This document shows, in pieces, positions 13,643 through 24,960 of a DNA stretch of 64,000 nt. Source of the stretch: Lanius collurio (Eukaryota; Chordata; Aves; Passeriformes; Laniidae). Below the pieces are notes generated by a model. That model saw only the letters and a list, made by a program, of their open reading frames with translations. It searched no databases and was not told the origin of the DNA. The position numbers were made by a program, and so were the translations under genes. The stretch is taken from the NCBI GenBank assembly GCA_020086605.1, contig JACBWW010000017.1:20055806-20119805 (forward strand), written 5' to 3'. The first letter of the stretch is position 1; each line of letters begins with the position of its first letter.

Positions 13643-15528
13643 ATCTTTATATGGGTTCTCATCAGTCATACTGGCTCAGACAAGAGTCTACATTTAAATT
13701 ATTTACTAATGGGGGGCATTTACTGGAAAATTACAATGCAACAGAGGGCAGGAAACAGAGAAGTACTCATTCCTCTATGGAAGAGAGTTTTTCTGTCATT
13801 TTTTGGTGTTGTTTTTGTTGCTGTAACTAACGTAACGTATTTGTTTTTACAAAGCAAGCCCCGTTAGTGAAAATTATTTTATGCTCCCTTGCTACTAACC
13901 AACAAAATGAAATCCAAGCTCTTGCATGATGTGACATGTAAACCATTTGCACTGAAGTGACTGCCAGAAATGGATGGAAATTTTTTATCCTGAAGAAATA
14001 CTTAAATAAAAAGCTAGCATAATCTAAAATTATTTACTAAAAGTAACTGCAGAATATTTTGTGCCCTCTTATTTTAAAAAAAATCTATTGAGTCGGGTCT
14101 AGTACTCAACAACTTAAGAGCATCAGCAGAGAAAGTGATGTATTTTCCCTTCTGTGTTGGGTAAATCTGAAAACAAGTGGGTTTTTCTTAAAAAAGAAGA
14201 CATAAACCAATTTTGTTGGCATTTCATGAGGAAAAAAACCCCTCAGTAGTGCTGACATCTAAGGTAAAGCACACATGTTTTCAAAGAAAGTATTGTAAGT
14301 GTGTTACAAACACTAACATTTTGCCAGTTTCACTCAAGATCCTGATGCAGGCCAGGTTTTAAGAGCTGGACAGCCTCGGCTACACCTAGATGCTCTGATC
14401 CCAGCTGCATGCACTTATCTCACTTAACATTCTTGTATGCCATGATTCAGCTTCACTTCCTTTCTTTAACGAAGTCAGAAGTCAACAGAAATAGATAAAT
14501 GTATTATTCCTTTTTGATAATACAGCTTCAGATTTTCCAGACACCAAATTGCTCCTTTGCTCAGAGAAAGTTAGAACTGAGTGCCCATTCTTCTGCACCA
14601 GGAAAAACGTGACAGTTCATTAGCTTTTGCTATCCAACTCTAAAATTACATTCACATCAATCTACCTCCTCTGTCCTATGGAGCTTCTCTGTTATCACAA
14701 AGCCTATTCAAAATTTCCCCAAGGGCCAAGATCAACACTTGAAAAAGAGTCTAACTTTGCACAAAACCAAAAGCACGCCCTATTACCCAGCATCTGAGAC
14801 ACCCCTACCCAACCTCATTCTTTCTAGTGCTGTTATTTCAGACCCATATCAGGTCTCAGTCTGAACACAGCTGGGAGCAGTGATCTCCACCCTGCCCCCT
14901 GAGCCCGTGTAACATTAGTTTGAATCTTTTATTCATTCACTGACAGAAATATCAAGAGATTTCTTTAAATGACAGCAATATGCCTGGACTACCGGTCTGC
15001 CCAAAGGATTCTTCAACTTTGTGTAAATAACTGGCTGTTAAAGAGGGACTGCTTTGAAGTTACCATTTGCAGCACCCAGAGCACTTGGGTTGGATCAGTT
15101 TTTACTGGGCTACTTTCATGGCAAGCTGTTTTTGTCTCATCTGAAGAGTTTCTTTATGAGCAACAAATGAGGATGCATCTTGGGAATGGCCTGATACTTC
15201 AAAAGATAATTCTTGTAGTTTATCTTGCAGTAAGCTTCTCCTCTGAAGGAAACACTGCAGAGCCCTTGTATTGATCACAATGATAGTCTTATCATAGGGC
15301 TCTCTGCACTATCACTATCCAAAGCAGATCTTTGCAAGCTATGACTTTTATTAATTGATGTATGTATAGATATATACATGTCTTTTATAATGCAACACTG
15401 CTTTACTTCAAACACTTCAAAACAAGCTGGTCTTGCTGAAGTCCATGAAAGTTTACTCACTGCCTGGTAAATAACTGCAATTTAGACTATTTTTTGGAAT
15501 GGTAAAGTCAAGAATACCTTTGTGTTTA

Positions 15529-15550
15529 AAACCCCCAAGTTTGGGGGTTT
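15529..15550. repeat. Perfect 10-bp hairpin with 2-nt spacer
   Basis: Arms aaacccccaa and ttgggggttt flank the dinucleotide gt. The C5/G5 tracts on opposite arms make it near-palindromic. No T-run or gene end is linked to it. Confidence 0.9.
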
Positions 15551-15824
15551 GGCGTTATTTTGTTTAGCTGTGTTTCCTGTACTAAGTTTCAATGGAGGTA
15601 AAAAAAAGAAGCATTTGCACACCTAAGCAGCTAGCCAAAGGTAGAAGTTATGATCAGAAAAGGAAAATTGATAGCTAAAACACATTTAGTAAAAGTTTCT
15701 AACCAGCAATCAGCAAAGACTGACATTTAAAACCATACCACATTTATCACATTCTAAGCAACACACCCCTCCCTACACCTTTCTATGTATCCAGACAAAA
15801 GTTTATTTTAAAGATGTTGAACAC

Positions 15825-15844
15825 TAAATGTTTTAAAACATTTA
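15825..15844. repeat. Perfect 20-bp AT-rich palindrome
   Basis: TAAATGTTTTAAAACATTTA equals its own reverse complement. It is followed to about 15890 by short direct repeats of the taacttttaa type. Confidence 0.95.
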
Positions 15845-17606
15845 TTAACTTTTAATTTAACTTTTAAACTATTAATTTTTAACTTAAAAAGCCCATGGAC
15901 ATGGTTATGCTTTTTTTTTTTAGTAAGAAAATAATGACACACTAAGTTCTACGTGTGAAAGCCGTTGCTTACATCTATGCCCATATACTTGATTTATCCT
16001 TGATCACAGAATAATTTAACTATTTCAATACTCTATCTTAGCTGCAATGACACTTGGATGCTTATCTGAACACAGTAAAAACTAGCACGTGGATAATTCG
16101 TCAGTCTGAACAACTCTTGTTCGCAGCAGCACCAAGAGTACCAGCTGATGGGTTTTAACATGTGATTTCTAGCATGCAAGCATCAGATACTCGAGCAAAT
16201 GTACATACTTTACAAAGCAATCCGGGCAATGTTCTCTTACAAGCAGGTCCTTTGCTGCGGTAGATTTCTGCGCCTTTTGAACTTCCTTCCTAAGAAGGCT
16301 ACCTGACCACGGAAGAACTCCTGCTCAGTCCTGTATATATTTTTTCCTCACTTCATGCAGAACTTTACAGAAATGTCCTGCTGGAAACACTGTAACATTC
16401 TGCAGTTTTAGCTTAAACAATTTTTTGCACCAATAGAAACATGCACTGAAGCTTACTGACTGGTAACTGGGACACAAAATAAGAGCAACTCAGGAAGAAG
16501 CTGTCTCTCCTTTTTGTCTGTTTTCAGCTACATGACCAATCTTCCCTGATCTCAGCAACCAGATTCTTTCATCTTTGGATTAAACTACATCCTACAGACA
16601 ACAACAAAGACTAGCCCTAAAATACAGGGTTACATATGTTTTATGTGACAAGGATACTTTCCTGTGTTTACCAAGATGATGTAATTTTCTGTTGTTGCTT
16701 CCTGCCTTCACTCACTCTGAAGCCGGATGTCCATAGTTACATCACAAAACAATGGGAAGACCCTTGAACAAACTAATAATAAGAATGAATTGCTTTTTTC
16801 AACATGAGCCAGGCTAATTTCTACAATATGGCATAAAATGCAAAGTGAATTCTTTCAGTTTCTTTTTTCAGCAGTTCTCCTTTTTCTGTCTTTATCATAA
16901 GAGTTACTGTCATAGCAGTTCTGATACTCAGAACAGAAAAAGGAAACAAAAAAATCATGAGCAGGCAACAAACCCCAAAGATACCTAGCACCATGGCAGC
17001 TCCTCAATATGCTCCAGAGATGCTGTGCCAAGCTACAGCAGCTGATTCTGGGGGAAGGGCCAGCAAGTGTGGAAATGGGGTCAGAAAGTGAGGAGCTGGC
17101 AGGGTTTCTCCAGCATTAATGGAGGAGAGGGCTAATCTTCTGCAAGTGAGCTCATATCTGAGCCAAAGACAACCAGGAGAGCTGGGAGAGAGGCAACAGT
17201 GACAGGAGGCTTGGTCATACCGGGTGCTCTTTAACAGCTGGTTTGGGAAACAGCTGAGATTTTGGCTGCCAGGTCCACTTGAGCTTACTCCAGCACAACC
17301 CTATTTGGAATCATTCAGTAACATATGGAAGGAAACACTGAATCCATATCCACAGAGGTGGAAAATCAGAGCATGATGGTGTGGCATTTTCACAATTATC
17401 TGTGGGGGTTTTTCAGGAAAAATACCTGGGATTGAGGAACAGCTTTATCTTAAAATGCATACTTCAGAAACTTTAACTGTACTCTTCAGACTTAATGTAC
17501 AAAGGAAGTCAGTATCACTACAGAAGCTTGACTGATGGGAGTTTCAGAAAACTGGCACATATTTATCCCCCTGTAATGTCATGATTTAATTTAGAGCCAG
17601 TAGTCA

Positions 17607-17652
17607 GTAACTGATTACCCGTACAGCAAGTAACTAATTACTTGTACAACAG
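17607..17652. repeat. Imperfect 23-bp tandem duplication
   Basis: Unit one (17607-17629) begins gtaactgattacccgtacag; unit two (17630-17652) begins gtaactaattacttgtacaa. The pair lies 120-165 bp beyond the exon 4 donor, within intron 4. Confidence 0.85.
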
Positions 17653-17760
17653 TAATCACAACAACTTCAATCCTGGTTGGAAAGTAGTTATTTCCAGAGA
17701 CACTACTTCAGTTGTAGACATGGTTCACACTGCTATGTTAAAATTAAAATTAAAACCTTC

Positions 17761-17770
17761 AGAAACTTAC
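17761..17770 (-). promoter_or_regulatory. CDK6: 5' splice site of CDK6 exon 4
   Basis: The minus strand reads TCAGTG then gtaagtttct, a strong U1 match over the intron positions. It fixes the exon end after Val179. Confidence 0.95.
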
Positions 17771-17938
17771 CACTGAGGTAAGAGCCATCTGAAAACTGTA
17801 GATTCGTGCAAGGCCAAAGTCAGCCAGCTTTATCTGCCCGTTGCTGGTTACAAGGATATTTTGGGGTTTCAGATCCCGATGCACCACACGATGTGAATGC
17901 AGAAAATCCAGTCCCCGAAACAGCTGAAGCATCATATC
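17771..17938 (-). CDS. CDK6: CDK6 exon 4: kinase catalytic loop and activation segment
   Basis: Read on the minus strand from 17938 this gives 56 complete codons (168 bp), phase 0 at both ends. They match residues 124-179 of the human kinase. Visible motifs: [17 protein letters not shown] with catalytic Asp145, Lys147 and Asn150, then [10 protein letters not shown] with Mg-binding Asp163, then SFQMALTSV, which holds Thr177, the residue phosphorylated by CDK-activating kinase. [14 protein letters not shown] and ALTSV fit CDK6; CDK4 has HANCIVHRDLKPEN and ALTPV. CDK6 with a D-type cyclin phosphorylates RB-family proteins in the nucleus and cytoplasm to drive G1 progression, and is inhibited by INK4 proteins. 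The exon is bounded by AG (17940-17939) and GT (17770-17769). Compared from memory with the human protein there are three changes (Leu127, Phe130, Asn156), none in a catalytic motif. No stop or frameshift is present, so this is a functional exon and not a retrocopy. Confidence 0.98.
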
Positions 17939-17970
17939 CTATATATATAAAGAAGAAATCAATATGCAGT
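17939..17970 (-). promoter_or_regulatory. CDK6: 3' splice site of CDK6 exon 4, with a (TA)n-interrupted tract
   Basis: On the minus strand the intron ends tttcttctttatatatatag before GAT. The pyrimidine run is short and is separated from the AG by alternating TA. TTGAT sequences upstream could act as branch sites. The site is supported by frame, conserved exon length and protein match, though the tract looks weaker than that of exon 3. Confidence 0.93.
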
Positions 17971-20900
17971 TATCAAAATAAAGCAGCAGGCAAACAAGTA
18001 AACTCCTGGTCATAATCTGCAAAACTAATATAATAAATTTGACTTAAATATGTGCACAGGAGATAAAACCAACTATTAATATAAAACAGACAGTATGTTG
18101 CTAGAACAAATGGAATTGAACCAATGTTCTTATCAAGCTAATGTATGGTTTCTAGTTGAATTATCCGAGGTTGACTAACAGTATAATAATAAAGATTAAT
18201 CAATATACTTTTAAAAAAATAACAAAACTATGTCTCTATATCGCCAGACAACTTCAAAATAATTGTGTCCAAGTAAGAGAAATAGATAGCAGTTTTTTGC
18301 TCTTAACTTCAAACCACACGCCACTTTGCATTCTCACTAGCTTATGCTTTGTCTTGCCATGGTGAAGTGAAATTTTTCCATACATTTTAACAGGCACAAG
18401 AACCTGTTTCAAACAGAAAAACTGTTAAAATGACAAATTTAATTTTATTTAATGTTATAGAGAGAAAAGGTTCACTTGGCAAAACCTGTTGTACAGAACC
18501 TAGTGAATATGACAGAACATAGCTTTAGATTAGAGTTTAGCACAAAAACAGTATAATAATCATAAGCAGCATTTCTGATTTTTCTTTCTGTTTTGTTATA
18601 ATGATACAATCTTCCATGACATTTCCACAGCTGAAGAAACTATTTTATCTGTACTTATGTTTTGACATTGATCTTAGTAATGTGAAAAGAATGAACTAGT
18701 AGACTCAAAACCAAATACTAGAAATCCCCTGCATTCCAAATTAAAAGAATACTGTCAACTTGAGAATTTTATTTGCAGAACAGGCAGTTACAAGAAGATG
18801 CTGTAACAAGAAAGAAAAAAAAAATATAAATAAGTGTATTTTCTGCATGCACTTGAGTTGAGCTCATGAAACTGCAGTTCTGCATATGCTGGTGGCATAC
18901 ACCTTTTCCATAATCCATGCAGCAGGGTATCCTCCAATCCTGTTGTTAGCAACCAGAATGATCTTGGAGAAGGGCATGGCATGAAATATGAAAAAAGAGA
19001 TGAAGGCTAAATTGAAGTTGGTTTCTTTTATTCTTTTCTATGGACTTGGGTATGTTACAAGTAAATATACAAGGCACACAATTGAAAGGAATTATATCTG
19101 AACAATGGTGTAAAAACAGCTTAAAAATTCAGCATGATAATATTGGTTTAGTTGGATGTATTTTTAAGGTATGCCTTATAGACACTGCTAAATAATTAAT
19201 ACAAAACTATTATTTTCTTGTAATGTTTCCTGATCATCTCTATAGAAAATATTATAAAATATATTGATATTAAGTTTAGAAGCTCTCACTTGACCTCTGA
19301 TAAAACATGGCCATTTCTGTATACAGCTGGCTCATAAAGCATTCAGCTTTTATTTGAAGATCTCAGTGATGGAGATTTTACCATGAGATAATGGATGCTG
19401 TGACAGTATTAAATTATTATCACCTCTGAAGGAAGGTGGCAAACTGAGAACCTCATTCTCTATTAGCTGAAGCCTTTTATTTCCTTTGATTCCCCAGGAA
19501 AAATTGGGAACCGGTAATTTTGACAACTGGTATAAGACGGTTTGGACCTTTAAAAGAAATACACATAGTGTATTGAATCCTCTTGTATTTATATAATTCT
19601 TCTTTGCAGTTCAGAAATTTGTAAGAACTTGGGGTTCAGCTCTGCAGGTTTCAGTCATCAGTAGCATTAATACATGCCATTATCTGCTTACTCTGTGCCA
19701 TTTTAACTTTTACCAATTCCCAGAAGTCTTTGGATCAGTCTTGCAAATGTGAAGAACATGCCAAGAACATTTAGGTGTATGGTTATTTTAAGTATGAACT
19801 TAGTTGTTTCACTGAATTTGGGCCAACTTTTTTCTTTTTTATTCCAGATAGTGTCAAACAAGAAAATATTTGAAGAACTGAAAGATTAGTCAGTAGACAC
19901 TGGTAAGTCCCTTTTTGGTGACATTTATGTATCCTATTCATTTGTCAACTCTGTAAACTCTTTCAGGCAGTTACCAAACATATCAAGAGCATTTTTCCAA
20001 CAGCTAATGCTGGTTTTGTTTCAACTTTCTTCCACAAGCCCAGCATAACAGAATTCTGCTCTGCTCATTTCAAGCTGCAAGCAATGTCCTCAGGCTCTAC
20101 ATTCAGAGTCTTCTTCCAGTCACAGGTAAAAAAAAGAAAGTATTTGACAATGGAAGCTGGTGTATTTTCCTTTCTACCCATAGGACTCAAAAGATTAATA
20201 TCATTTACAGAATTTCTCTTCATCCACAAAAATGTGGATGCAGAAAAGTGTATTGGGAAAGTGTAAACTTAGAAGGTGTTAGAAAAAAGAAGAGCAACAC
20301 CAGGGAAGAAAGTGCTGTATCTCCTCTACCAGAAAATTCAGAGTTAGTCCATATAAGCTATTTTCTACTATTTAGGTAGGACTGTTTATTACACTTATTA
20401 CTTACTATTACGTTTATGAAGAGATTTCAGTTCAAAATTATCTTGGAAGAACAGCCCCAAGTTTCACGTGTGTAAAGAAAGGCACTTGAATGTAAAATGA
20501 CTGTTTGCTACTTGTGATTCATTATTATCCTGTTTTTAAATTCTCAGCAAGTTAGAAAAAGAGCAGAAGCTAAAATCACAACATAGCCTGGTTATTATGA
20601 ACTTTAAACACAGAATAACAAATGCTGCAGCTTAAAATTTCATGCTGCACACAAGCCTAGTAAAATCCATTAGGCCTTGCATTTGGAAAATTATTTCATT
20701 CAGTTGGTCAGCCACTTGCAAGGAACATTAGACAAGGTCTGGGATGTGTGTTTTCTTTGACACTGTAACTAACATGAGAAGATACTAACCTTTGCTAGAA
20801 AATTGGATTAAGGCTGTAAACATGCACGAGCCAGATCACTACCTAATTAAATCAGGATAATTTCACTCATCTAACGGAAATGCATCCATTTCTATTAGTG

Positions 20901-22139
20901 ACGAATACCCAGTATTATCTCAATTACCAAGTCCTAGAAATAACTGCAAGTGAGTCTTCATGCGCCTCAAGGATTAGTTTAGTCCATGTCTGCTGTTCCC
21001 CAAGAAATTTTCTGTGGTAGACAAGCATACAACACTTTGGCATTACAGAGAAAATCGTATTTCAAAAGTTAATTGAAAAATGATCAATTCTGTTCAACAA
21101 ACGAGAACCTTCGTGCCTTAGGAGATTGAAGGAACAAGCTCTAATGTGTCATGACCAAACCTCTACTGATGTCTATCAGTGTTCTTTGGATATTGTATGT
21201 TTGCAAACAAAGACACAGAATGCACCTGTTGTTTCAGATTAGAGCTTTCTGCCATGCTCTAGTATCACAAAACTGACCAGTTGGCTGTTGCTCAAGTTGA
21301 AGACACATACATACATTATCCCACTGCAATTCCTTTCAGACAATCACAGCTTTACAATTTTTTCTTTTTCCAGCTACATTTTCAATGCCAAATATGTGCA
21401 AATATAAAATATTTACCTGTACCTCAATTGAAAACTGAGCCATTTTGGGATGCAGTGAACAAGTACACTTTCTTTAGAGGAAAATACATAGCTTTAATTT
21501 TTAAAAAGTCTCATAATAGAAACAGGAGCGAAATTTGTTATGGAAATGCTGCGTCTTTGCTTGTTCCACCATGTAAGGTATTGATGAAGATTGCTCAGTT
21601 TAACATTAACTGAATTTATCAACTCTTAATATCAGGACCAAATTAAGATGAACTTTTCAAGCAATACCCTATTATGTCATGAGTCTCAATAATACACAGA
21701 AATATATACTGCATATTCTTCCTCTCTCATCAGCGAGGATGGGGCTGGGCTGGGGATAGGCTGAGCAGCTGCTTCTGCCTCTGCCAAAGGCAATATTCAT
21801 GGCTCACATTTCCTGACTCATGCAGCAGGAACAGAAAGCCGATTTCCTACACACTTTTGTTTCCACCTTGTCCTATCCCCTCTACGCTTCACTGACCCCT
21901 CTTAACCCTCCTCCAACATCTGATCCATAAATCTCTTCCAAGCCATTGGCTTTCAAATGCCACTCTGATCTTTTAAGAGTCACCCACCACCTTGACTCCC
22001 AACAAAAATATCTGTCAATTATCTGCAGCAACTTACTGCTTGTCTAAGGTCTGCCAGATTCTCTGGAGCATTCTGCCTGCCTAATCCAAAAGAGGATGGC
22101 ATGGTTGTAAACCAATACATCCAAGTATCTACTCAAAGA
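17971..22139. other. Intron 3 DNA just upstream of exon 4
   Basis: AT-rich single-copy-looking sequence with no recognisable repeat, exon or RNA gene up to the LTR at about 22140. Confidence 0.7.
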
Positions 22140-22900
22140 CAAAAGAAGCTATGAAGCTGGTTTCGGTGTCGGTGCCTAGGCATCAGCAGCCAGGACTGCA
22201 GGGGCCTCAGCTGGGGGAGACCAGGGGCTGTGCCCTGCCAGACACCCTCGGCTCCAGCCAGCTCCGATGACCCCACCACAGTGCATGGCTGGGCCAGTCA
22301 GCCAGGATGGTGGTGCCTCCATGAAGATATATTTAAGGGCAGAAAAGGCTGCAGAGAAAGAGAATAGAACAAAAGGAGTGAGAAACTGCAAAGGCAACAC
22401 CACGGAGAGAGAGAAGGAAGAGAAGTAAGAGGAGAAAGTACTCCTTGGTGGAGCAGATATCCACACTGCAGCTCATGGAGCAGGCAGTATTCCTGAGAGA
22501 ACTGCAGCTTGTGGAGATGACCTAGGGTAGAGCAGGCACAGTGCGAGGAGGAAGGAGCAGAAGAGGGGAGCTGCTCCCGAGCTGCTAGGGCTGGGGAGAG
22601 TCAGAAGTGATGTGTAGCCTGGAAAAAAGGCAGAGGAAGGTATTATTTGAACATCTGCCTTTTTTTTGGCCCACCACCTGATTTAGCAAGTATCTACCTT
22701 GACTGGCATGAGACTAAGTTGATTTTCCCCAGGAAAAGCCTGTTTTGCCCATGATGGCGCTAGGTAAGCAATGTTCCTCCCTTATCTCAGCCCATGAGCT
22801 TTTTGCTCCTTGTTGTTCTCTGCTTTCCGTAGCTGAGGTGGAGGAAGTCAGTGAGTGCCTGGATGGGAGTCTGACTGCTGGACTAGGCTAACCCACCACG
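22140..22900 (+). mobile_element. Degraded avian endogenous-retrovirus LTR, apparently solo
   Basis: A GC-rich block about 760 bp long sits in AT-rich intron. Its landmarks follow in order an LTR familiar from bird genomes: a GC-rich U3 with agccagctcc and a degenerate CCAAT-like cagtcagcc, a TATA-like atatatttaagg near 22327, purine-rich sequence, ggagcagatatccacactgc near 22450, repeats of the type ctgcagct-catggagcagg, then gttttgcccatgatggcgct, cttatctcagcccatgagct, and a terminal ggctaacccaccac. Orientation is plus, antisense to CDK6. No gag, pol or env similarity flanks it, so it looks solo. I believe the family is ERVL-like, but that name is from memory. The left edge is uncertain by some tens of bases. 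Divergence is high, so it is old and not recently mobile. Confidence 0.8.
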
Positions 22901-24539
22901 ATGGTGAAGTATGGATGCTAGGTTTTGTCTTGGTAAAGGGGAACAGAGGAAGATGCAACCTGAAGGGAAACACCAAGAGCAATATTTCTTCAGAGAACAC
23001 TTGGCACCCTGAGGTAGGTAACATACACTTATGACTGGCTGCTCATCATGTGAAGCTCATGCTTTTCCCTCACTGGCTACAACGTGAAGGAAGAAAAACA
23101 TTTAAGCAGTTTGCCCTTCATTACAGTAACAGGAGTTCCTAATACCAAAAACAGTAATTCAGTGGAAGCCCACAAATATACCCAGTTTTAACACCAAATA
23201 AAAGCAACACAATACAGAGCCTTGCAAACTACAATAGACACTAAATTTGTACTATCACATAGGCCTTACATGGCTTTTCTTTTTTTTTTTAAACTGCCTA
23301 TTTTCCTCTTCCTGCTCTATTTCTATGCTAAGGTTTTGAAAAGCACAATAATCCTTTGGTATCTCCTAACGTTCTTCCTACTCTTCTGCAGAGTATCTCA
23401 TGCACCTTTCACAACTTACAATCCTTGCAGAGTTTCTGTCTATCTGTAACTCATTTTTTTTTTGCTGAGCAGAATGGAATGTCCCTATTTTACATGGCAG
23501 GTGTTGGAATACTCATCTTGAACATTTCCTGTAGGAGTGTTTGCGTAAAGGCAACCACAAGTGTAAACAAATTGGATGAGTTTTAGACAGCAATGTGTGT
23601 TGAATCAGTCAAGATAGTTTCATGAAAAGGCTCACTGCCTCTAACTGAAACAGGACCTTCTCAGAGCAGAAGGGGAGCAGGGTGAGGCTTCTTTCATATC
23701 CTACTCATTTATACAGAATCTCCAACCACTGAACTGCTTTCAGTTTAAATGGTGATTTTACACATGCTGGAATAAAAGTTTAAAGAGCAGTCCTATTCTC
23801 TGGGGCCTATTTTTGAAGCAGAATAATTACAGCCCTTCTATGGTTATACTTTGTAACAAACAGTCAACATTAATTAATGCCAAAAAAACAATGGCATTCC
23901 TGAGGAATTACACAGTACAGATACATGAATAGCAAAAGACATGATTAATGTTGTTACACTGAATCCTGAAGGCATTAGCAGTAATGTAGTGATTCCCTGT
24001 TAAATGCAGTGATTTTCTTCTTTAATTTTTGTCCTTGCACTGGGCTGGGAACCCATCACACCAGCCTATCTAGAATGCCATGACTGTTGTGGTGGGGGCA
24101 GATGCAATTTGCTACAGTCTATGGAGCTGCATGATACTCGTCTCCATGCAGCTGGCTGGATGCAGTGGCTGGGACACAGTAAGAGGCAGACAGATCTCTG
24201 CCCTTGTGCCCTGTTCCTTTTCTCAGAAGAAAGCTATTCTGATCAGTCTCCCTGCAGGGCATTCAGAAAGGGGATGGGGAGGCCATCTTTGCCTTCTCCA
24301 GCCACACCATAGCTTCTCAGGACTCATCCATGATCCAACCAAATACATACAAGATACAGAGCTCTTAATTTTCCTTACATTAGATAACAATTTATCTCAG
24401 AGTAGCCCTATTGTTTTCTATAAAAGTATTCACGGGGTAAGGGTCATTCCTCAGAAGAGAAGACTGCTGTGATATTCCTGTCAATTAACTAGGAAGTCCC
24501 ATAAGAATGTGAACTTCACAGCATGCTCAATTTAAATAT

Positions 24540-24960
24540 GTTTACTGTTTTGATAAGAGAACAATAAATTCAAATGCTCCATTCACCTAGCCATATTAAT
24601 GAACTTTACTATACAAGATAACGTGTTCATTTGCTGTTCACAAAGTAAAATACAGTGCAGAGAATCACACAGCAAATTCATTTAGTGTATTACTAATATC
24701 TGATAAGCACATGCAAGGAGTTGGTCTAATAATTGCTGGTGTTTTGTATGCTGATACCCTAAAGGTAAATTATTTGTTCAAAAATAATTAAGTTACATGT
24801 ATTTTTAAATATAAAGCAAAACACTTGTGTAATTATCTTTGAATTGTAAAACTATTTTAATCATATGAAATGTACTTTAATGCACTTAGAGTAGATTAAA
24901 AGATTTGTTAAAATATATTCTGATAAACAGCCTCTAATCTTATTTTAAATTACTTTTGTA
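24540..24960. promoter_or_regulatory. AT-rich block with many homeodomain-like cores
   Basis: This stretch is dense in TAAT/ATTA cores (taataattgctgg, aaaaataattaag, gtgtaattatcttt, attttaatcatatg) and has no repeat signature. Such composition is seen in conserved non-coding enhancers, but AT-rich introns also give many cores by chance. Call based on composition only. Confidence 0.2.

Larger units (their letters stand above)
11105..17606. other. Intron 4 DNA without recognisable genes
   Basis: No exon or transposon was recognised. Noted within it: an HMG-box-like motif group near 12725-12770, the A-rich tract, the hairpin at 15529-15550 and the palindrome at 15825-15844. Confidence 0.7.
1..17770 (-). 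other. CDK6: CDK6 intron 4 (partial; runs off the left end)
   Basis: This is intron sequence downstream of exon 4. I looked on the minus strand for the next exon (expected to encode VTLWYRAPEV and WSVGCIFAEM) and did not find it, so the intron extends past the window start. It contains the pentamer repeat with the assembly gap, several hairpins and an A-rich tract at 13576-13642, listed separately. Confidence 0.9.

Noticed and set aside
22176..22466. 96-codon minus-strand frame
   Set aside because: It lies antisense within the LTR and reflects GC-rich composition.
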